Below the pieces are notes generated by a model. It saw only the letters and a program-made list of their open reading frames with translations. It did not search any database and had not been told where the DNA came from. The translations under genes and the position numbers were made by a program. DNA of 55,267 nucleotides from Hominenteromicrobium mulieris (GTDB taxonomy: Bacteria; Bacillota; Clostridia; Oscillospirales; Acutalibacteraceae), in assembly GCA_021029595.1 (NCBI GenBank), contig JAJJOY010000003.1, forward strand, positions 477,371 through 532,637. The letters run 5' to 3'. Positions within the stretch are counted from its first letter, which is position 1. The number at the start of each line of letters is the position of its first letter. Shown here in pieces: positions 50,306 through 55,267 of this stretch.

Positions 50306-50525
50306 TCAATCGTAAATCAATTCGATTTTCACAATTTCCTCTGCCTGTGCCTTGCAAGCGTTCATCTGCCGTACCCATTCCATTTGGTGTCGGCTTTCAG
50401 TTTCTCGGTCACGCCGTTTCGCTTCGCCAGCTCCGGCACGATCAGCTCCATGCGGTTTCGTGCCGCTTCGTCAATCTTAGTGCAATACTGTCTTACGTAC
50501 ACCCAGCTATGCCGAGATGCTTTTT
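50306..50525 (-). pseudogene. TnpV-like transposon protein relic
   Basis: Read on the minus strand, IDEAARNRMELIVPELAKRNG and VTEKLKADT, then, after a one-base frameshift near 50388, MEWVRQMNACKAQAEEIVKIE and LIYD up to a stop at 50306. This is the C-terminal half of TnpV, found in Tn4451/Tn5397-type clostridial elements. The N-terminus is gone: it abuts the MATE stop codon. It marks a former mobile element at this site. Confidence 0.7.
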
Positions 50526-50528
50526 GCT

Positions 50529-51911
50529 TTACGCTTCCGTCGCAGTGCCATGCTGCGGGTCGTGCTCGCGTTTGATGCAGCGGTCAAGCCACTTGCCTCG
50601 CAAATAGTAAATAACGAAGATCACCGCCGTGATGACCCATGATACCGGGTAGTTCATCGCGACCATCTGCATCGTGTGCCAATATGGAACCATAAGCAAT
50701 ATCCACACGACGCGCAGACCGCATACGCCGATGCAGGTGATGAGCATCGGCTGCAAAGCCTCGCCGGCACCGCGAATCGCGCCGGACAAAATCTCGATAA
50801 AAACAAACGTAAAGTAAGACGGCGCCAATACCAAACAGAACTGCGCACCGATATTTACAACCTCCGCATCGCCCGTAAAGAACATCAAAAGCTGATAGCG
50901 GAAAATAAACAGCAGCGCAGAAAGCGCGATGATCGTGCCAAGGCACATGCCAAGCCCCACACGCGTGCAGCGCTTCATGCGGTCATACTGGCGTGCGCCG
51001 AAGTTCTGCCCGGCAAATGTCGTCACCGCAATGCCAAACGCGTTCATCACCATCCAGATAAAGCCGTCAATCTTGCCGATAGCCGCCCAGGCCGCGATAG
51101 CCGTCGTGCCAAAGCTGTTGATACTCGCCTGAATGAGGATATTCGAGAATGAATACATCACAGACTGCAAGCCGGCCGGCAAGCCGATGCGGACCACATT
51201 CTTTAGAATATCCTTGTGAAAGCGAATTTTGCGCAGCTCCACACGGTATGCTTCCTGCGTGCCCATCAGGCGGATCATCAAAAGCACGGCGCTGATCAGC
51301 TGCGATAAAACCGTCGCAAACGCTACACCGAACACACCCCAGTGAAACACCACCACGAACAATAAATCGAGTACCACGTTTGCAAGGCAGCACACAATCA
51401 AAACATACAGCGGCATGCGGCTGTCGCCGATGGCGCGCAGAATACCCGTGCCGATATTATAAATCAGGTTGCCGATGATGCCGAGATAATACACGTTCAT
51501 GTACAAAACCGCGTCATCCATGATGTCGTCCGGTACACCCATCGCAAGCATTGTCGGGCGCGACGTCACAATGCCGATGACCATAATGACAACGCCGCCC
51601 GCCACCGCCAGCGCCATGGACGTGTGGACAGATTTAGAAAGACTTTCGCGGTCGTTTGCGCCGAAATATTGCGAAATGATGACCGTTGCGCCGGAAGCTA
51701 CGCCGACAAAAAAGCCTACAAGCAGGTTGATGACCGTGCCCGTCGTGCCCACAGCCGCCAACGCCTCGGTGCCGACAAACTGACCGACAATGATCGTGTC
51801 AACCGTGTTATACAACTGCTGAAAAAAAGTGCCGATCAAGATCGGAAAGAAGAAAAGCAAAAGCTGTTTCCAAATAACACCTTCCGTGATCCCGTTTTTT
51901 ATTTTTTCCAA
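50529..51911 (-). CDS. MATE family efflux transporter
   Basis: 460 aa, about 12 helices. Features: LLFFFPILIGTFFQQLYNTVDTIIVGQFVG, SQYFGANDRESLSKSVH, GDSRMPLYVLIVC, NAFGIAVTTFAGQNFGARQYDRMKRC. DinF-like branch of the family. It is monocistronic, with the ATG at 51911 preceded by AAAGGGGGAG. The end of the gene carries a short basic tail (KREHDPQHGTATEA). Substrate unknown, as for the other three MATE proteins in the window. Confidence 0.93.
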   Translation of the reverse strand: MEKIKNGITEGVIWKQLLLFFFPILIGTFFQQLYNTVDTIIVGQFVGTEALAAVGTTGTVINLLVGFFVGVASGATVIISQYFGANDRESLSKSVHTSMALAVAGGVVIMVIGIVTSRPTMLAMGVPDDIMDDAVLYMNVYYLGIIGNLIYNIGTGILRAIGDSRMPLYVLIVCCLANVVLDLLFVVVFHWGVFGVAFATVLSQLISAVLLMIRLMGTQEAYRVELRKIRFHKDILKNVVRIGLPAGLQSVMYSFSNILIQASINSFGTTAIAAWAAIGKIDGFIWMVMNAFGIAVTTFAGQNFGARQYDRMKRCTRVGLGMCLGTIIALSALLFIFRYQLLMFFTGDAEVVNIGAQFCLVLAPSYFTFVFIEILSGAIRGAGEALQPMLITCIGVCGLRVVWILLMVPYWHTMQMVAMNYPVSWVITAVIFVIYYLRGKWLDRCIKREHDPQHGTATEA

Positions 51912-52035
51912 ACGTTCTCCCCCTTTGATACCCTATAACGCCTATTCTTAAACCGCGCTCTAAACACGCATACGCCCATTCTAACACCTTTTCTCCCATT
52001 TTTCAAGCGGTTACAAAAATAAAAGTACGAAATAG

Positions 52036-52197
52036 GATTTTAATTTGACATCGTGGGAGATAGCCGCACCCGTTTCCCGGCGCGTATATTTCAATCCTAC
52101 CGTACGCAAAGCTTTTCGCGCGTGGTTCATCGAAAATTCCGCCGCCGGAAAGCTGTTCAGTAAACGGAACGACAAAGGCAGACTTTTTAGCTACTAA
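52036..52197 (+). pseudogene. Unidentified C-terminal gene relic
   Basis: A plus-strand frame with coding-like codon use reads WEIAAPVSRRVYFNPTVRKA, FRAWFIENSAAGKLF, SKRNDKGRLFSY up to a stop at 52195, but begins at a stop codon and has no start or ribosome site. It looks like the end of a larger decayed gene. I do not recognise the family. The rest of 51912-52246 holds only promoter-like AT-rich sequence and a terminator. Confidence 0.35.
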
Positions 52198-52202
52198 AAA
52201 AC

Positions 52203-52231
52203 GCCCGCAGGGTCAAACCTTGCAGGCGCTT
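52203..52231 (-). terminator. Terminator of the nitroreductase gene
   Basis: Stem cgcccgcaggg/ccttgcaggcg around a short loop, followed on the minus strand by GTTTTTTAG. Confidence 0.7.
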
Positions 52232-52246
52232 TCACTTTACTTTTCT

Positions 52247-52771
52247 TTACTCCACATACGTAACGGGGAATTTCTTCTCCTTCACAGGCGTTTCTGCTGC
52301 CGCATAACCGATGGCCGCAATGCCGAATACCTTGTGGTTCTCCGGCACGCCGAACTCCGTCAAAACGGCGCGCACCTCAGGCACGTCGCACGTGTCGGAA
52401 AGCTGGTTGATCCACACAGTACCAAGCCCCATGGAATGCGCCGCGAGGAAGATATTTTCAAGCGCGCAGGCGTTGTCCCAGGACGTGATACCCGTGTCGC
52501 CGATCAGCTCGTTCGACGGAATGATAAGCGCGGCGGGCTTATACATGTCGTACTTCTCGTTGCCGAGCGCCTTGCCCACAGCCGCCGCAAGCTTCGCGAT
52601 TTTCTCGCGATTTAAAACAGCAGAAAAATGCCATGTCTGGCGGTTCATCGCGCTCGGTGCATGCACAGCGCACTGCAAAAGCGTATCGATCTTTTCTCTC
52701 TCCACCGGGCGGTCGTCATACGCGCGGACACTGCAGCGGGTCAAAATGTTCTGAATCACTTCATTCGTCAT
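52247..52771 (-). CDS. Nitroreductase family protein (FMN-dependent)
   Basis: 174 aa, single nitroreductase domain. FMN-binding pattern: ILTRCSVRAYDDRPVE (Arg-Ser-Val-Arg motif), CAVHAPSAMNRQTWHFSAV, then GITSWDNACALENIFLAAHSMGLGTVWINQ and a C-terminal GIAAIGYAAAETP. Such enzymes use NAD(P)H to reduce nitro compounds or quinones, with the real substrate often unknown. It is monocistronic with its own terminator. Confidence 0.93.
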   Translation of the reverse strand: MTNEVIQNILTRCSVRAYDDRPVEREKIDTLLQCAVHAPSAMNRQTWHFSAVLNREKIAKLAAAVGKALGNEKYDMYKPAALIIPSNELIGDTGITSWDNACALENIFLAAHSMGLGTVWINQLSDTCDVPEVRAVLTEFGVPENHKVFGIAAIGYAAAETPVKEKKFPVTYVE

Positions 52772-52840
52772 AAAAACGCTTCCTCTCTTTGGTTTTTCGG
52801 GTATGTACCCTTATTTTTAAGCGGTCATCCGCTTATTGAC

Positions 52841-53311
52841 TCAAAATTTTTCCGCCAAAAGCGCGGCGACTTTCTCTAAAAACGCCTCATCTTCTGCGGT
52901 AAAGCGATCTTCAAACGGGCTGTCCACATCCAAAACAGCATAGACTTTTCCGTCTTTCATCACCGGCACCACAATCTCCGCACGGCTCGCGCTGTCGCAG
53001 GCAATATGCCCCGGGAACGCGTGCACATCCGCTACGCGCAGCGTTTTCTTCTCCGCAAGCGCTGTGCCGCACACACCGCGCCCCGCTTTGATGCGGATGC
53101 ACGCCGGTTTACCCTGAAACGGCCCCAACAGCAAATTGCCGTCCGGCTGCACCGTGTAAAAGCCCACCCAGTTGATGTTTTTCAGTGTTAGATTCAACAG
53201 TGCCGAAAGGTTCGCCATGTTCGGCACAAGCTCCGGCTCGTCTTCAATGAGCGCCTTCGCCTGCAAAACGACGTCTTCATACGTCCCGCTGCCTTGAAGC
53301 TCAAAACTCAT
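52841..53311 (-). CDS. Free methionine-(R)-sulfoxide reductase (GAF domain)
   Basis: 156 aa, one GAF domain. The catalytic cysteines of the fRMsr family are present: GPFQGKPACIRI, GRGVCGTALAEKKTLRV and HAFPGHIACDSASRAEIVVPV (the last holding the resolving and nucleophilic Cys). It reduces free Met-R-O with thioredoxin. Overlaps the end of gpsA by 11 bases, so the genes are co-transcribed, which is an arbitrary-looking but conserved-style pairing of oxidative-damage repair with lipid synthesis genes. Confidence 0.92.
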   Translation of the reverse strand: MSFELQGSGTYEDVVLQAKALIEDEPELVPNMANLSALLNLTLKNINWVGFYTVQPDGNLLLGPFQGKPACIRIKAGRGVCGTALAEKKTLRVADVHAFPGHIACDSASRAEIVVPVMKDGKVYAVLDVDSPFEDRFTAEDEAFLEKVAALLAEKF

Positions 53312-54257
53312 TTTTTATACTCCTTGTAAACAAAGCGTTGACTTCATCGTGCGCATTTTCGCCTTTATACAACACATTGTATACCGCGCGGCAAATCGGT
53401 AAATCGGCTGAAACCGTCTTGCCAAGGCGCAAAAGCGCGTCCACGGCGTAATAGCCCTCCGCCAAATCGGTGTACGGCTCGTTTTTCACAAACTTCTCGC
53501 CGAACATGCGGTTGTGCGAATACGGCGAAAACAGCGTCGCTTCGTAGTCGCCGAGGTGACAAAGCCCGTAAGCCGAAAGCTCGTTGCCGCCTAAAGCGTC
53601 AATCAGCCGCGCAATCTCACGCGTGCCGCGCGCCATCAAAGCGCCTTTTAACGTCGAAAGCCCGAGGCCGTCCAGTATACCGGCAGCAATGCCGACGACA
53701 TTCTTCGCCGCCGCACCGATCTCATTGCCGATGAGATCCTGTCCGTAGTAAAAGCGAATGAGGTCGCTGCCGAATGATTCCACCAGCGTCTTTTTTGCGT
53801 CTTCACTGTCGCTGTCAATGACCATGCAGTTCGGCACACCGGCCGCAAACTCCTGTACATGGCCGGGACCAACCCAAACGGCGACCGCGTTCGAGTTGTC
53901 ACACTCCGCGGCACACACCTGGGAAAGCCGCATGCCGGTTTCAATCTCCACACCTTTCATGCACAGCACGAAAATTTTATTTTTCAGCTCAAACGGCTGA
54001 AGCTCGCGCATCAGGCCGCGCAGGCCCTGCGAGTTGACGGAGATTACAATCACGTCGCTGTCTTTCACAACGTCCAAAGAATTTGTCAAATGTAAGGTTT
54101 CGGGCAGCTCTACAAGCCCGTTCGCACGGGTTTCGATGAGCTTTTGCATGTGGGCAGAGCTTTTCCGCCCGTAAAGGGAAACACTGTGGCCGATCTTATC
54201 GAGGTACCACGCGATAAACGTGCCCCAACGGCCGCAGCCGATAACGGTAATTTTCAT
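53301..54257 (-). CDS. gpsA: NAD(P)H-dependent glycerol-3-phosphate dehydrogenase
   Basis: 318 aa. Rossmann motif VIGCGRWGTFIAWYLD, the substrate region AVWVGPGHVQEFAAG, catalytic Lys in GAAAKNVVGIAAGILDGLG and LMARGTREIARLIDALGG, LCHLGDYEATLFSPYSHNRMFGEK. It makes sn-glycerol 3-phosphate from dihydroxyacetone phosphate for phospholipids. The ATG at 54257 follows pgsA by 50 bases. Several residues deviate from textbook GpsA (e.g. LYGRKSSAH), but the fold is complete. Confidence 0.94.
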   Translation of the reverse strand: MKITVIGCGRWGTFIAWYLDKIGHSVSLYGRKSSAHMQKLIETRANGLVELPETLHLTNSLDVVKDSDVIVISVNSQGLRGLMRELQPFELKNKIFVLCMKGVEIETGMRLSQVCAAECDNSNAVAVWVGPGHVQEFAAGVPNCMVIDSDSEDAKKTLVESFGSDLIRFYYGQDLIGNEIGAAAKNVVGIAAGILDGLGLSTLKGALMARGTREIARLIDALGGNELSAYGLCHLGDYEATLFSPYSHNRMFGEKFVKNEPYTDLAEGYYAVDALLRLGKTVSADLPICRAVYNVLYKGENAHDEVNALFTRSIKNEF

Positions 54258-54307
54258 AGGGAATGCTAAGGTCCTTCCAAAGGAGTAATGTAAGCGCGAA
54301 ATTCAAA

Positions 54308-54901
54308 TCACAGCTCTGTAAATAAATCTTTTGCGTCTTTGGCGTAAATGATGCCGGAAACGACGGCGAGCAAGGTTGCAATCGCCATCACGACAAAATT
54401 CACCCATGTAAATATCGGAGAAAGCGTCTCCGTCGGCAAAGCCAAAATGCCGTATGCGCCAAGATCGAGAATGTACTGCGTCAACAGCACGATGCAGATT
54501 GCGACAATCTGCGACACGGTTTTCGCCTTGCCCCAGTTGTTCGCCGGGATCACCCTGCCCTGCTCCACCGCAATAAGGCGGATGGACGTCACGGCAAATT
54601 CGCGGACCATAATAAGGAGCACAAATACCGTGTTCGTCATGCCGTTCGCCACAAAGCAGACAAGCGCCGACATCACCATGATCTTATCGGCCAAGGGGTC
54701 CATCAGCTTGCCGAAATTTGTGATGAGGTGATCGCGCCGCGCGATTTTGCCGTCCAAGTGGTCGGTGTACGACGCAATGCCGAAAATTGCCAGCGCCACT
54801 AAATTGTGGTGTGGGAATATGTCGCCGGAAAGCAGCATGAAAAGCACAAAAAACGGTACTAAGATGATGCGCAGTATCGTCAGTTTATTCGGTAAATTCA
54901 T
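54308..54901 (-). CDS. pgsA: CDP-diacylglycerol--glycerol-3-phosphate 3-phosphatidyltransferase
   Basis: 197 aa with about five membrane helices. CDP-alcohol phosphatidyltransferase motif DHLDGKIARRDHLITNFGKLMDPLADKIMV, i.e. DGxxARx8Gx3Dx3D. It makes phosphatidylglycerol phosphate in the membrane. The rimO-pgsA order on the minus strand is the usual one in Clostridia. With gpsA and pgsA adjacent, the operon concentrates phospholipid synthesis. Confidence 0.95.
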   Translation of the reverse strand: MNLPNKLTILRIILVPFFVLFMLLSGDIFPHHNLVALAIFGIASYTDHLDGKIARRDHLITNFGKLMDPLADKIMVMSALVCFVANGMTNTVFVLLIMVREFAVTSIRLIAVEQGRVIPANNWGKAKTVSQIVAICIVLLTQYILDLGAYGILALPTETLSPIFTWVNFVVMAIATLLAVVSGIIYAKDAKDLFTEL

Positions 54902-54915
54902 AGCGGTTCTCCCGT

Positions 54916-55110
54916 TTAGACGCGCGTACCGAACAGGTCGCCGTCAATGGCCTCGTCCACGTGCACCGTTACCATTTCACCGTAGTACGGCTTCGTTTCC
55001 GCAGAGAAAAACACCTTGCCGTCAATGTCCGGCGCATCCATGGCGCTGCGGCCGAACCAGCATTCGGCGTAGCGGTCAAAGCCCTCCGTCAACACGGTGA
55101 TGTCCCCTCT
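54916..55110 (-). pseudogene. rimO: Ribosomal protein S12 methylthiotransferase, C-terminal end only
   Basis: On the minus strand the frame reads RGDITVLTEGFDRYAECWFG, RSAMDAPDIDGKVFFSAETK, ending in a TRAM-domain strand (VTVHVDEAIDGDLFGTRV) and TAA at 54918-54916, which is the tail of RimO. Upstream coding sequence stops abruptly at about 55110, where an insertion sequence begins. RimO adds a methylthio group to S12 Asp88. The gene is either disrupted in this strain or mis-joined at a repeat in the assembly. Confidence 0.8.
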
Positions 55111-55151
55111 GTAGGACTACAATACATCTTGGACAATTGAATAAAAAGGGT

Positions 55152-55225
55152 ATGAGGAATAGGGCCTCATGTGTTAAAGTTAAGCTACCACACCAAACTT
55201 TCCGAAAGGAGACCATATTCCTCAT
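55152..55225 (+). promoter_or_regulatory. Long-range inverted repeat masking the transposase start codon
   Basis: ATGAGGAATA (55152-55161) is exactly complementary to TATTCCTCAT (55216-55225), which includes the first two bases of the transposase ATG. A competing local hairpin ATGAGG/CCTCAT (55152-55157/55165-55170) is also possible. Pairing in a read-through transcript would hide the start codon. Confidence 0.6.
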
Positions 55226-55267
55226 GAGTAAGAGTATAACACAGGACATGGCCTACAGACAATCCCT
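55224..55267 (+). CDS. Transposase, N-terminal fragment (window edge)
   Basis: ATG at 55224 with AAAGGAG upstream. The visible residues MSKSITQDMAYRQSL match, from memory, the start of a common clostridial IS481-like DDE transposase with an N-terminal helix-turn-helix. Only 14 complete codons are in the window, so the identification rests on that short match and the context. Confidence 0.6.
   Translation, partial: MSKSITQDMAYRQS

Larger units (their letters stand above)
55111..55267 (+). mobile_element. Insertion sequence left end (IS481-like)
   Basis: The sequence abutting rimO begins tgtaggactacaatacatct, an IS481-type TGT terminus, followed by a leader and a transposase start. It continues past the window. 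The junction lies in the middle of the rimO coding sequence. Confidence 0.7.

Noticed and set aside
1-55267. Search for tRNA or rRNA genes
   Set aside because: No cloverleaf with GTTCRANNC and CCA-end context, and no rRNA segment, was seen by eye in the intergenic regions.

Overview
The window looks like one piece of chromosome from a low-motility, probably gut-associated member of the Clostridia (Bacillota), most likely in the Oscillospiraceae/Ruminococcaceae range. The grounds are moderate-to-high GC with strong AGGAGG ribosome sites and TTGNNN-17-TATAAT-like promoters, a T-box on a cysE-cysS operon, the DUF1385-prmC pair, a VCBS lipoprotein/OmpR regulator/kinase operon, DUF6062, InlB-type surface repeats and four MATE exporters. 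Species cannot be named from this sequence. Both ends of the window fall in repeats: near-identical 210-bp tandem repeats on the left and the first bases of an insertion sequence on the right.

Left part (1-10.9 kb): a large secreted InlB-repeat protein (3' end outside), a small unknown protein, a SARP/BTAD regulator with a decayed GGDEF-like tail, then an eight-gene-scale minus-strand operon with a transglutaminase lipoprotein, a GspF/PilC membrane protein, four small single-pass pilin-like proteins and a PilT-type ATPase. A MerR regulator follows on the plus strand.

10.9-16.3 kb: cysS and cysE read from a promoter followed by a T-box with a UGC (Cys) specifier, an AT-rich two-gene cassette (secreted matrixin-like protease plus a membrane-anchored unknown) and a divergent PRPP synthetase. 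16.4-24 kb: GH42 beta-galactosidase, a tandem MATE pair, a Dabb protein, prmC and DUF1385. 24-28 kb: histidine kinase, response regulator and VCBS lipoprotein. 28-33.7 kb: VanZ-like protein, lipoprotein, MecA C-domain, a DUF4097 relic, a very unusual pseudo-P-type ATPase, and rlmB.

33.7-34.6 kb is gene-free, AT-rich and packed with DnaA-box-like sequences. It lies where the dominant coding strand flips from minus to plus. 34.6-42.5 kb: DUF6062, an OGG1-like glycosylase, TetR/MATE divergent pair and an ABC exporter with a long coiled-coil permease. 42.8-49.4 kb: divergent hemW-lepA and rsmE-SDR-unknown-DAHP synthase-phosphatase operons. 49.4-50.5 kb is a small accessory patch (hairpin array, lipoprotein, TnpV relic). 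50.5-55.1 kb: MATE, nitroreductase, free-Met-sulfoxide reductase, gpsA, pgsA and a rimO tail cut by an insertion sequence.

The strongest candidates for something undescribed are the pseudo-P-type ATPase (29828-32902), three intergenic arrays of consecutive perfect hairpins with unrelated sequences (about 21965-22210, 25573-25793, 49480-49789), the DnaA-box cluster, and the SARP regulator with a degenerate GGDEF domain next to an incomplete pilus operon.
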